Of a stretch of 64,000 bases of DNA, positions 1-8,032 are shown piece by piece. How positions within the stretch are numbered: the stretch's first letter is position 1; the number at the start of each line of letters is the position of its first letter. This DNA is from Neobacillus cucumis (GTDB lineage Bacteria; Bacillota; Bacilli; Bacillales_B; DSM-18226), in NCBI RefSeq assembly GCF_016107705.1, contig NZ_JAEHGC010000005.1:294582-358581 (forward strand). Direction: 5' to 3'. The translations under genes were made by a program, and so were the position numbers. The notes beneath the pieces are model-generated. The model did no database searches. It had not been told where the DNA came from and worked only from the letters and a program-made list of their open reading frames with translations.

Positions 1-747
1 GGTGTATGTATGGACCAAATTTACAATCATATGGCGAAAATTCAATATATGTCCGGAGGTAATGTCAAGCTTCCGATGGTTCTGATGACGGCAGTTGGCG
101 GCGGGTACAACGATGCTGCACAGCATTCGCAAACCCTTTATGCTACCTTTGCTCATATGCCTGGACTAAAGGTTGTGGCACCATCGACTCCATATGATTT
201 AAAAGGAATGATGATTTCGGCTATTCGTGATGATAACCCTGTCTTATTTATGTTCCATAAAACACTACAGGGCCTTGGCTGGATGGACCAGCTTGATGCC
301 TCCGTTTCACATGTGCCGGAAGAGGCTTACACGGTACCACTTGATAAGGCAAAGGTTGTTCGTGAAGGGAAGGACGTCACGATTGTCGGGCTGCAAATGA
401 CGATGCATTATGCTTTAGAGGCTGCAGCAAGACTTGCAAAGGAAGGGATTGAAGCAGAAGTCATTGATTTACGTTCCCTTGCTCCAATTGATAAAGATAC
501 GATATTAAATTCGGTAAGAAAAACACATCGCTTAATCGTGGTTGATGAGGATTATTTATCCTACGGGATAACAGCTGAAATTTCCGCAATTGTCGTTGAA
601 GAAGCGCTGTACGATCTTGAAGCGCCAATCAAGCGGATTGCGATTCCGGATGTACCAATCCCTTATAGCCGCCCATTAGAGCAATTTATCCTGCCTAGTG
701 CTGAAAAAATCTATCAACAAGCAATTAAACTTGTAAACGAAGAATAG
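1..747 (+). CDS. 2-oxoacid (acetoin/pyruvate) dehydrogenase E1 component, beta subunit; 5'-truncated by window edge
   Basis: C-terminal part of the TPP-dependent E1-beta subunit, which with E1-alpha decarboxylates a 2-oxoacid or acetoin and passes the acyl group to lipoyl-E2. The frame is open from base 1, and the in-frame Met at base 10 is internal (the family has a conserved MDQI...NH..K..YMS stretch here), so the true start lies outside the window. Visible blocks are the pyrimidine-binding domain and the transketolase C-terminal domain (EVIDLRSLAPID, then VVDEDY). The E2 gene follows after 15 bp, so the two are one operon. AcoB-like is my preferred reading because the partner E2 is short and single-lipoyl, but substrate choice (acetoin, pyruvate or branched-chain) is inference. 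Confidence 0.9.
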   Translation, partial: GVCMDQIYNHMAKIQYMSGGNVKLPMVLMTAVGGGYNDAAQHSQTLYATFAHMPGLKVVAPSTPYDLKGMMISAIRDDNPVLFMFHKTLQGLGWMDQLDASVSHVPEEAYTVPLDKAKVVREGKDVTIVGLQMTMHYALEAAARLAKEGIEAEVIDLRSLAPIDKDTILNSVRKTHRLIVVDEDYLSYGITAEISAIVVEEALYDLEAPIKRIAIPDVPIPYSRPLEQFILPSAEKIYQQAIKLVNEE

Positions 748-762
748 TCAGGGGGTTTCATT

Positions 763-1890
763 ATGTTTGAAGTAAGATTGCCGCAAACGTCAGAGGATGA
801 TTTAGAGAGTGTCATTGTTTTTTGGCACAAATCAGAGGGCGATACCGTCAATGAGGGTGATGTTCTTGTAGAAGTCCAAACCGAAAAAGCGGTGTTTGAA
901 ATCGAAGCGGAAGAAAGCGGCGTTTTGTATGAAATTCGTGTTCCAAGGGGTGAGGTTGCAGGCGTAGGACAGGTTCTCGCTACAATTGCTCCATCTGCGA
1001 GCACACCTATTGAAAAAATCGATCAACAGGAAAAAGTAGAAAGTACAGAACAGTCTTCCGAGTCTTCCCAGTTTGTAAAAGTATCGCCGAGGATTCGCCG
1101 CTTGGCTCGAGATCTGGGGGTAGATTTAGCAATTGTAAAAGGAACAGGCCGTAACGGGCATATTACGGAAGAGGATCTTCATCAAGCAGTAAAACAGGAA
1201 AGTAGGCCAGATTTTAAATCGGTTCCTATTGTCGGGGTGAGGAAAACCATTGCCAAGCGAATGTCAGAGAGCCTTGTATCCACGGCGCAATTAACGGAAA
1301 CTGCCTGGGCGGATGTGACCCTATTAGCCGAAGAACGAAGTCATAGAATCGATAAGGTTAGTTGGAATGATCTATTGTTATTTGCAGTTGCGAAATCGTT
1401 GAAACAAAACCCGAATATCAATGCTCATGTTTTTGAAGAGGAAATCCGTCAGTATGAGAAGGTTCATTTAGGGGTTGCAGTTGACACCGAGGATGGACTT
1501 TATGTTCCTGTAATTAAAAATGCCGATGAGTTAAGTTTACTTCAATTACGCGATCGTGTCCGTGAACTAGTGGAAAAAGTGAGTCAACATCGGATTACCC
1601 CCGAGGAGCTTTCCGGTGGGACCTTTACTGTAACAAACCTAGGCAGTTTTGGAATTCAATTTTTTACCCCGATCCTAAATCTGCCTGAAGCAGCGATTCT
1701 TGGTGTTGGAAAAATCGAAACCGATCTAACTTTGAAAAATGGCCAAATTACGGAGAGGAAGAGACTGCCACTAAGCTTAACATTTGATCATCGTGCGATA
1801 GATGGTGCACCTGCAGCAAAATTTATACAAACGTTAATTGGCTATCTTGAGGAACCTGCTAGACTATTAGATGAGGTTTTAGCTAAATAA
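763..1890 (+). CDS. Dihydrolipoamide acyltransferase E2 of a 2-oxoacid/acetoin dehydrogenase complex
   Basis: E2 core enzyme, 375 aa. In order: one N-terminal lipoyl domain (residues ~1-75; lipoyl lysine in EVQTEKAV), an acidic/Ser-rich linker, a peripheral-subunit-binding domain (~103-140, SPRIRRLARDLGV...GRNGHITEEDL), and the catalytic acyltransferase domain with the DHRAIDG active-site motif near the end. A GGGGG ribosome site sits 7 bp before the ATG. It follows E1-beta directly and is closed by a strong terminator, so this is the 3' end of the operon in view; no E3 gene follows. The single lipoyl domain and short length suit an acetoin-type (AcoC) E2, but a pyruvate or branched-chain role is possible. 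Confidence 0.9.
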   Translation: MFEVRLPQTSEDDLESVIVFWHKSEGDTVNEGDVLVEVQTEKAVFEIEAEESGVLYEIRVPRGEVAGVGQVLATIAPSASTPIEKIDQQEKVESTEQSSESSQFVKVSPRIRRLARDLGVDLAIVKGTGRNGHITEEDLHQAVKQESRPDFKSVPIVGVRKTIAKRMSESLVSTAQLTETAWADVTLLAEERSHRIDKVSWNDLLLFAVAKSLKQNPNINAHVFEEEIRQYEKVHLGVAVDTEDGLYVPVIKNADELSLLQLRDRVRELVEKVSQHRITPEELSGGTFTVTNLGSFGIQFFTPILNLPEAAILGVGKIETDLTLKNGQITERKRLPLSLTFDHRAIDGAPAAKFIQTLIGYLEEPARLLDEVLAK

Positions 1891-1895
1891 TAGAT

Positions 1896-1930
1896 AAAAA
1901 ACGATTGAGGATTATCCTCAATCGTTTTTT
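1896..1930 (+). terminator. Rho-independent terminator after the E1/E2 operon
   Basis: An 11-bp perfect inverted repeat (ACGATTGAGGA / TCCTCAATCGT) with a 3-nt loop, followed by T6, immediately downstream of the E2 stop. Confidence 0.9.
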
Positions 1931-2022
1931 CGTTAAAAGATATATATATGACTCTTTATAGTTCGTATGCCTTTCCAATTAAGCACAGGATTGCATATAT
2001 ATAGAACAAGGAGAGATGGGAT

Positions 2023-2889
2023 ATGAAAATCAATCAAAAGTTTATTCCTGCTTCCAATACTTTTACTCGCCCTGGCATTAAAATGAATCCCGAATATATA
2101 ACGATCCATGAAACGGATAATACCGCTAGAGGTGCAGACGATTTTGCCCATGCTAACCTTCAATATAACGGTAATACTAGACAAGCTTCCTGGCATTTTA
2201 CAGTTGATGATGATTCTATTTACCAATCGATACCGACTGACGAAGTAGCATGGCATGCGGGAGATGGAGATGGACCAGGGAATATGTCATCCATCGCCAT
2301 TGAAATTTGTGTCAATCGTGATGGTGATTTTACTAATGCGGTTGAAAATGCGGCGTGGCTAACCAAACATTTAATGGGGGAATTAAGAATCCCTATTTCT
2401 AATGTTGTCCAGCATCACCACTGGAGTGGTAAAAACTGTCCAAGATATTTGCGGAGTGGTGAAAAAGGAGTCGATTGGAACGATTTTTTAGCGATGGTTA
2501 AAGGTGAAAAAATCAATAAATCGGATACCCCGAAAAAGGTCAGCAAGGAGGAATATAAAGGCGACAGTATTGTTGATTACCTGAATAGTCTCGGTGAAGA
2601 TTCTAGCTTTTCGAATCGTGAGAAATTAGCCGCAAAATACGGTATAGGGAATTATAAAGGCACTGCAGAACAGAATCTAAAACTATTGGATATTTTAAGA
2701 GGCAGAAAGTCTAAAACGGGGTCATCAGATAAAGGTTATAAGGGCAACAGCATTGTTGATTACCTCAATAGCATTGGAGAAGATTCAAGTTTTTCCAATC
2801 GTGCAAAACTAGCAGAACAATATGGTATAAAGAATTATACAGGCACTGCAGCACAAAATCTAAAGTTACTGGATATTCTTAAAAGATGA
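2023..2889 (+). CDS. N-acetylmuramoyl-L-alanine amidase (Amidase_2) with two C-terminal repeat modules
   Basis: Zn-dependent peptidoglycan amidase of 288 aa that cleaves the MurNAc-L-Ala bond. The catalytic domain (~1-150) shows the family zinc ligands and motifs: TIHETDN, a WHAG motif, and HHHWSGKNCPRYL near residue 130. A Lys/Ser-rich linker leads to two ~50-residue tandem repeats (~180-228 and ~238-288), both of the form KG-S-IVDYLNS-GEDSSFSNR..LA..YGI.NY.GTA.QN.KLLDIL. They are probably wall-binding modules. No signal peptide is visible, as is common for prophage-type or mother-cell lytic amidases of Bacillus. The start is set by AGGAGAGATGGGAT before the ATG. Role (autolysin or spore/prophage lysin) is not decidable here. 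Confidence 0.88.
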   Translation: MKINQKFIPASNTFTRPGIKMNPEYITIHETDNTARGADDFAHANLQYNGNTRQASWHFTVDDDSIYQSIPTDEVAWHAGDGDGPGNMSSIAIEICVNRDGDFTNAVENAAWLTKHLMGELRIPISNVVQHHHWSGKNCPRYLRSGEKGVDWNDFLAMVKGEKINKSDTPKKVSKEEYKGDSIVDYLNSLGEDSSFSNREKLAAKYGIGNYKGTAEQNLKLLDILRGRKSKTGSSDKGYKGNSIVDYLNSIGEDSSFSNRAKLAEQYGIKNYTGTAAQNLKLLDILKR

Positions 2890-2906
2890 TTCTGAATAAG
2901 AGGAAG

Positions 2907-2945
2907 TCAAAAATAGAGCTGCTCACGAAACAGTTCTATTTTTGA
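2907..2945 (+). terminator. Terminator after the amidase gene
   Basis: AAAATAGAGCTG paired with CAGTTCTATTTTT around a 9-nt loop, ending in a T run. Confidence 0.75.
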
Positions 2946-3037
2946 TTGGCATTCGATAACGGGAGATAACTATATTATTTTCTACTTTCATTTTTCATAA
3001 AATTCTGTTACAATCACTCGAAATAGGGGGTGTAATC

Positions 3038-3229
3038 ATGGCTGGTAATGTAACAGAATTACTTGGTGCTCCATATGAAAATTTAATTGAAGCCCAAGTA
3101 GATAAAAGTCCAAGCGAAATTGTTATTTCGAATAATGGTGGCGAAACCTACTACATAGTAACGCCTGAAGTATATGATAGCGATCTTAAACAAGAAGGAT
3201 TCGAAATCGTCGTGTCTGCCGGAGAGTAA
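3038..3229 (+). CDS. Small hypothetical protein (63 aa)
   Basis: A short monocistronic gene with a good ribosome site (GGGGGTG, 7 bp before the ATG) and its own terminator overlapping the stop codon. The product is acidic, with no Cys, no membrane segment and no signal peptide. It looks like a small alternating beta-strand domain (SEIVISNNGGETYYIVTPE). I do not recognise the family. The strong expression signals and clean boundaries argue that it is real. Confidence 0.65.
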   Translation: MAGNVTELLGAPYENLIEAQVDKSPSEIVISNNGGETYYIVTPEVYDSDLKQEGFEIVVSAGE

Positions 3230-3253
3230 TTTACTCTCTGGTTTTTTTTTTTT
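3219..3253 (+). terminator. Terminator overlapping the stop of the 63-aa gene
   Basis: CCGGAGAGTAA / TTACTCTCTGG hairpin followed by an uninterrupted run of T; the TAA stop is inside the stem. Confidence 0.85.
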
Positions 3254-3435
3254 TGTGGTAATTTTTTGAAGTTTTTTACTAGGAATATCGGAACTGTGAT
3301 ACTAGTCTCTATCATCATGCGACAATATATTACAATACTATTACATTTGGTTAACAGTTTTCGACATAATCTAGCAATCTTCCCAAATAGTAAGTAAACT
3401 GGAAAAGTGATTATATAGATAGCGTGGGGGAGAAA

Positions 3436-4242
3436 ATGAAAAAGAAACTTTTGTCATTAGTAGCAGCTACAGTAATTGGGACTTCTTTATATAGTACTTC
3501 AGCCATGGCCATGAATATCAAGGTTAAAAAGGGAGATACCTTATCTAAGTATTCCAAGCAATACCATATCTCAGTTGCAAAAATAAAATCAGCAAATAAA
3601 TTAAAAAATGATCGAATCTTTGTCGGGCAGAATCTTAATATTCCTGTAAAAGGAAATAGTGTTGCCAAACAGAGCACTACTCCGACTTCATACATATATA
3701 CAGTAAAAAAAGGCGATACTCTCTCAGCAATCGCTAAAAAATACAATACAACTGTAAAACAATTGAAGTCATTAAATAATCTGAAATCAGATTTTATCCG
3801 ACTTGGCCAAAAACTTAAAGTCAGCGGCAAAATGACCACTCAATCGATTAAAACGAATGAAACTACAAGTTCTACCGTGAAAGAATTAAATACAGATAAA
3901 TTGATACAGGATGCCAAAGCAGTGATTGGAACCCCTTACAAATGGGGAGGAACGACAACAAGCGGCTTTGATTGCAGCGGTTTTATTTACTATGTAATTA
4001 ACAAACAAAAACCTATCTCTCGTCAGACGGTTGCTGGTTATTGGAGCATGATGAAGCCGGTATCTACTTTATCGGTTGGTGATTTTGTTTATTATGAAAC
4101 GTATAAATCAGGTCCTTCGCATATGGGGATTTATGTTGGAAATGGAAAGTTCATTCACTCCGGTTCAACTAAGGGTGTTGAAATTTCCGATATGAATAAT
4201 TCTTATTGGAAGCCTCGGTACCTAGGTGCAAGGCATTTATAG
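3436..4242 (+). CDS. Secreted cell-wall hydrolase: two LysM domains plus NlpC/P60 (C40) peptidase
   Basis: A 268-aa secreted D,L-endopeptidase-type autolysin. A signal peptide spans ~1-25 ([14 protein letters not shown], then a TSAMA cleavage region). Two LysM peptidoglycan-binding repeats follow (~27-70 and ~84-128, each with a VKKGDTLS motif). After a Ser/Thr-rich linker comes the NlpC/P60 domain (~155-268) with catalytic Cys in DCSGF, His in SHMGIYVG and a third polar residue in FIHSGS. The ATG at 3436 is preferred over an upstream GTG because GGGGG lies 5 bp before it. The architecture resembles B. subtilis CwlS/LytE/LytF, so the likely job is cutting gamma-D-Glu-mDAP bonds during cell separation or growth. 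Confidence 0.9.
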   Translation: MKKKLLSLVAATVIGTSLYSTSAMAMNIKVKKGDTLSKYSKQYHISVAKIKSANKLKNDRIFVGQNLNIPVKGNSVAKQSTTPTSYIYTVKKGDTLSAIAKKYNTTVKQLKSLNNLKSDFIRLGQKLKVSGKMTTQSIKTNETTSSTVKELNTDKLIQDAKAVIGTPYKWGGTTTSGFDCSGFIYYVINKQKPISRQTVAGYWSMMKPVSTLSVGDFVYYETYKSGPSHMGIYVGNGKFIHSGSTKGVEISDMNNSYWKPRYLGARHL

Positions 4243-4248
4243 TTTATT

Positions 4249-4284
4249 AAAGGAACTCTTATTTACAGTAAGAGTTCCCTTTTA
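4249..4284 (+). terminator. Terminator between the NlpC/P60 gene and prsA
   Basis: AAGGAACTCTTA / TAAGAGTTCC stem with a 7-nt loop and a following CTTTTAT tail, lying between two convergent genes. Confidence 0.75.
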
Positions 4285-4303
4285 TAGGTGAAGTGTTCGT
4301 TTT

Positions 4304-5155
4304 TTATTGGCTGGTTAAGGCAGAGAAATCTGTTGCTTTGCTCAAATCCTTTTCCGATATGGTAACATTCGCTTTTTTAAATTCAGCTTTTAAAACAGTT
4401 GCAATCTTTTCCTGCGTGACCTTTGTTTCTTTGACTTGATCTGTAAGGGTATTTTTCATTTGTGCGAATGATTTTTTCGCTTTTTTATCTGTCAATTGAA
4501 TAATATGGTATCCATATTGAGTTTTGACCGGGTCACTGACTTCTTTTAGTTTTAAAGCATAGGCTGCTTTTTCAAAATCCGCGTCCATCTCACCATTTCC
4601 AAACCACCCAAGATCACCGCCATTTGAAGAACTTGCTGGATCTTGTGAATATTTTTTCGCCAAATCTTCAAATTTTTCGCCTTTTTTGAGTTTAGCTTCC
4701 ACTTCATCAGCAGTTTTCTTATCGTTCACTAAAATATGACGGGCGCGAATTTCTGGCTTGTAACTAGCGTATGCATCCTTTAATTCTTTATCGGTAACTT
4801 TAAGGGTTTTATACACCGCTTTCTCCTCTAAAAGATTTAGCTTCACTACGTTCCTATAGTCAGACTCATTTTTGTAGCCGTATTGCTGTAAAGTGGTTAG
4901 AAATTGATCACCCAGTTGTTCTTTTACTTTTTTAACCTCCGCATCAATTTCAGATTTAGTAACGGTATATTCTTTAGACAAAACTTTTTCAACAGCAAGC
5001 TCTTGAAGTGTCTGTGTTCCATACTTTGTTTTCATTGCTTGATATAATTCATCTTGTGAGATATTTCCTGAATCGGATTTCATGAGGGTACTATTGCTGC
5101 AAGCAGACAATCCCAGTGCACTGATCATGATACCTGTAAGAATCCATTTCTTCAT
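4304..5155 (-). CDS. prsA: PrsA-type foldase lipoprotein (parvulin peptidyl-prolyl isomerase)
   Basis: Extracytoplasmic chaperone that helps secreted proteins fold after Sec export. The 283-aa product has a lipoprotein signal with the lipobox LSAC (lipidated Cys at ~19), a SurA-like N-terminal region, and a parvulin domain (~135-225) with RARHILV, GGDLGWFG and GYHIIQL motifs. A charged helical C-terminus follows. The AGGAGTGGAAG ribosome site supports the ATG at 5155. It is shorter than typical multi-domain SurA but usual for Bacillus PrsA. Some Bacillus genomes carry several PrsA paralogues and this may be one of them. Confidence 0.9.
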   Translation of the reverse strand: MKKWILTGIMISALGLSACSNSTLMKSDSGNISQDELYQAMKTKYGTQTLQELAVEKVLSKEYTVTKSEIDAEVKKVKEQLGDQFLTTLQQYGYKNESDYRNVVKLNLLEEKAVYKTLKVTDKELKDAYASYKPEIRARHILVNDKKTADEVEAKLKKGEKFEDLAKKYSQDPASSSNGGDLGWFGNGEMDADFEKAAYALKLKEVSDPVKTQYGYHIIQLTDKKAKKSFAQMKNTLTDQVKETKVTQEKIATVLKAEFKKANVTISEKDLSKATDFSALTSQ

Positions 5156-5343
5156 TCTTCCACTCCTAAAATTTGTAATCTATTAGATGTTAAAAACTAT
5201 ATTAATGAATGAATATGAATAAATGATGAACAGGTTAAGAAGAATGTAAGAAGAAATTAAGAAATAATTTATGAGATTTTAATAGAAATTTAAGAAAATA
5301 GCGGGACCAAATTTAAACAATAAAGGAGTAGTTTTATTGTGAA

Positions 5344-5388
5344 ATAAAAAAAGCGATGTATTAGCTTAAAAATAACATCGCTTTTAAT
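5344..5388 (-). terminator. Terminator on the minus strand after the 48-aa gene
   Basis: AAAGCGATGT paired with ACATCGCTTT, followed by a T run when read on the minus strand. It lies about 75 bp beyond the stop of the small minus-strand gene ending at 5461. Confidence 0.7.
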
Positions 5389-5460
5389 TATTTCCTTAGA
5401 CGCTTCCATTTGTGGAGCAGTAGTTTTTTGTCGTTGCACAACATTTATAATAGAAACTAT

Positions 5461-5607
5461 CTAAACGAAGCAGGGGTCATTAAAATAAATTACTTCGGTT
5501 AAGATCAAATTTCCGCCCATTTCTAGCATCGCATCTCTAGCTTCTTTTTCTGTAGAAAATTCGTATATTTTAATACTTTCCTCCGTATGCACGGTGATTA
5601 CCCACAT
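5461..5607 (-). CDS. Small conserved-looking protein (48 aa), paralogue of the 54-aa gene at 19779-19943
   Basis: A short gene on the minus strand, ATG at 5607 with GGAG 10 bp upstream, TAG at 5461-5463, then a terminator. The product begins MWVITVHTEE and contains STEKEARDAM and LTEVIYFND. The same pattern (MW.ITV....., F.TEKEAR, .EVIYYND) occurs in the 54-aa product at 19779. Two copies sharing a pattern in one window are good evidence that both are translated. I do not know a function. The fold predicted by eye is beta-beta-alpha-beta, cytoplasmic. It lies between prsA and the PrpF-like gene but shows no operon link to either. Confidence 0.7.
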   Translation of the reverse strand: MWVITVHTEESIKIYEFSTEKEARDAMLEMGGNLILTEVIYFNDPCFV

Positions 5608-5664
5608 TTAAAATGTCTCCGTTTCTTCTTAATTTTTTATGAATTAGAAATTAAAAGTAGAAAG

Positions 5665-6801
5665 TTAATTTGCTTGAGCAGCTAGTTCTGAAATTTGATA
5701 ATTTTTCTTTGTAAAAACGGAACCCTCTAGGATGGTTCTTGCTGTACGGACTACCTTTATTGCACTGATATGGCCGGCAAACAAGTCCACCTTTGTTTCC
5801 ATAATTCCGGCAGGATGGGCTAATCTAACCACTTCATGGTTAAGAGTCACAATATCAGACAAAATGGTATCCTTTAGGAAAGCAGCTGCCGTTGTACAAA
5901 TCGCACCTGTAATCGCAAGTGCTTGATGCGGCTTTTGCATGGACATCATTCGGATTGTCAGGTCCATTTCAGATGCATTTCTATTAATACCAGTATTATC
6001 AATATACTCCATAGGGGGTGCAATGATGGTCATTTTTGGTACGGCTGGAGACTTTTTAGTTGCATCTTCTTTTTTAGAAAAGTAGCACATTTCAGCTGCT
6101 GTAGATCTAATTTCTTCTAATTCCCTTAATTTTTCGGGAGAATACTCATGTGGCAATTCATTTCCAATTAGCCCCACATCCTGTGCTCTGACAAAAACAA
6201 GTGGATTGGCAACGTCAACTATCGAAATGGGTATGGTTCCATTTTTAGTTTCAATCCAGTCCACTGATTTTCCGGTTGGAAAAAGCTTTCCTGTTACAGC
6301 CCCCTCTGAGCGGGTGAAGGAAAGGTAAATAGGGGAACCTGTCCCCGGAACACCAGGGATTGAACATCTTCCTTCTGTTTGGACCTTTCCATTCTTTACT
6401 TCCACTTCAGCTATAATTAACTTGTTGGTATTCGTATTTAATATTCTAACTTTCGTAACGGGTTCTATTTTTGGCACAAGCCCTTGTTCAATTGCATAGG
6501 GTCCTACAGCAGAAGAAATATTGCCGCAATTACCATTAAAATCAACGAATTGGTTTTCAAGGCTTACTTGTGCAAATGTATATTCAATGTCTACACCTTG
6601 AATAGTAGATTTTTTAATAATAGCCGCTTTACTTGTTAAGGAATTTGCACCGCCAAGCCCGTCAATTTGCCTTTGATCGGGACTGCCCATTATATCAAGA
6701 AGAAAGTCCTCCCAAATAGCACGATTTTCAGGCATGTGCTCATAATTGAGAAATACTCCTTTACTGGTTCCACCACGCATAATGACAACTGGGACTTTCA
6801 T
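5665..6801 (-). CDS. PrpF-family isomerase (aconitate/methylaconitate or oxalomesaconate type)
   Basis: A 378-aa member of the PrpF superfamily (diaminopimelate-epimerase fold). Known members shift the double bond or isomerise tricarboxylates such as 2-methylaconitate or 4-oxalomesaconate. Family signatures are the N-terminal VVIMRGGTSKGVF, the catalytic-Cys region NGNCGNISSAVGPYA (~75) and the central GVPGTGSPI. I start it at 6801, where AAGGTGG lies 9 bp upstream, rather than at the upstream in-frame start at 6855. It is divergent from a LysR gene, and a CitMHS carboxylate transporter follows that gene. Together the three suggest a small uptake and catabolism locus for an unsaturated tricarboxylate. 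No PrpC/PrpB/PrpD genes are seen. Confidence 0.85.
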   Translation of the reverse strand: MKVPVVIMRGGTSKGVFLNYEHMPENRAIWEDFLLDIMGSPDQRQIDGLGGANSLTSKAAIIKKSTIQGVDIEYTFAQVSLENQFVDFNGNCGNISSAVGPYAIEQGLVPKIEPVTKVRILNTNTNKLIIAEVEVKNGKVQTEGRCSIPGVPGTGSPIYLSFTRSEGAVTGKLFPTGKSVDWIETKNGTIPISIVDVANPLVFVRAQDVGLIGNELPHEYSPEKLRELEEIRSTAAEMCYFSKKEDATKKSPAVPKMTIIAPPMEYIDNTGINRNASEMDLTIRMMSMQKPHQALAITGAICTTAAAFLKDTILSDIVTLNHEVVRLAHPAGIMETKVDLFAGHISAIKVVRTARTILEGSVFTKKNYQISELAAQAN

Positions 6802-6943
6802 GTTACAAAACCACCTTTTTGATTTTTTGAAAAATTGTTGTTCTTTTGAAAACATAGTATGATAAACTAGATCATAAGTAAAATAGATAATTTTGTGGGA
6901 AAATATAAAAAAATTTTTATAATCCTATGAATGGAGGATTCCT

Positions 6944-7807
6944 ATGGATGAGAAAGATTGGGTCGCGATCAAGGTTTTGTTCGAAGAAAAGAATATTAGC
7001 CGGGCATCGGAGCGCCTGTATATTTCACAGCCTGCTTTAACATACAGGTTGAAGAATTTAGAAAAAGAGCTTGGTACTGAATTGTTTTATAAAATAAAAG
7101 GCGGGATTGAATTTACGTCAGAAGGTGTCTATTTAGCTGATTATGCAGAAGAAATGATAAAAAAACTTCAGCAAACGAAAGATTACATACTGAATATGAA
7201 GGAGGAGGTAAGGGGAACATTGCGATTAGGAGTATCGAGTAACTTTGCTCAATATAAGCTTCCTAAACTATTAAAGCAATTCTCTACCGAATATCCAAAT
7301 GTTCAATTTAGTGTTAATACGGGTTGGAGTACAAGTATTATGAACTTACTTAATTCTTCAAGTGTGCAATTGGGAATACTGCGTGGAAATTACGATTGGT
7401 ATGGTGCCAAAACTATGCTCCACGAGGAAAGGCTTTGTCTTATTTCCAAACGTGAGGTTGATATGAATAAATTACCAGAACTTCCCTTTATTCATTATCA
7501 AACCGACAGTTCCCTAAAAAATTTAATCAACGGCTGGTGGCACGATCGTTTTTCAGAACCTCCGCTCGTAACTATGGAAACTGACCGACAGGAAACCTGT
7601 AAAGAAATGGTTAAAAATGATTTAGGGATTGCGATATTGCCTGAAATTTGTTTACAACCATCTGATAATTTATTTACATATGGATTGTCTTACAAAAATG
7701 GGATACCTGTTTTAAGAAGTACGTGGTTGATGTACAACAAAGACGAATTGCAGCTAACAACTGTAAAAACCTTTATAAATTTTTTGAACCAAAATCCTAA
7801 TTTATAA
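6944..7807 (+). CDS. LysR-family transcriptional regulator
   Basis: 287 aa with an N-terminal winged HTH (~1-60; VAIKVLFEEKNISRASERLYISQPALTYRLKNLE is split over the recognition region) and a LysR effector-binding domain (~90-287). GGAGG sits 6 bp before the ATG. The gene is divergent from the PrpF-like gene across a 142-bp AT-rich spacer, the usual arrangement for a LysR protein that controls its neighbour, and it precedes the CitMHS transporter. Inferred role: inducer-dependent activator of tricarboxylate use. Confidence 0.9.
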   Translation: MDEKDWVAIKVLFEEKNISRASERLYISQPALTYRLKNLEKELGTELFYKIKGGIEFTSEGVYLADYAEEMIKKLQQTKDYILNMKEEVRGTLRLGVSSNFAQYKLPKLLKQFSTEYPNVQFSVNTGWSTSIMNLLNSSSVQLGILRGNYDWYGAKTMLHEERLCLISKREVDMNKLPELPFIHYQTDSSLKNLINGWWHDRFSEPPLVTMETDRQETCKEMVKNDLGIAILPEICLQPSDNLFTYGLSYKNGIPVLRSTWLMYNKDELQLTTVKTFINFLNQNPNL

Positions 7808-7811
7808 ATAT

Positions 7812-7844
7812 AGTACAAGGAAAGTTATACTTTTTCCTTGTACT
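7812..7844 (+). terminator. Terminator after the LysR gene
   Basis: GTACAAGGAAA paired with TTTCCTTGTAC around a 9-nt AT loop. The tail is not T-rich, so efficiency is uncertain. Confidence 0.5.
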
Positions 7845-8032
7845 TCACTCTTTTAATCGCTTGCAATAATAAAATCTAACTAGATTATAAGTTTTTTTTT
7901 AGAAAATCTTAAAAAAATATATATTTTACTTATTTCCACTGCTGAAATATTCTAAAAATATAGTTTTTTAGAGATAAGAAGATTGGAAATTACCATTATC
8001 TTTTTTCTCTAAGTTTGTAAGCGATTTCTTAT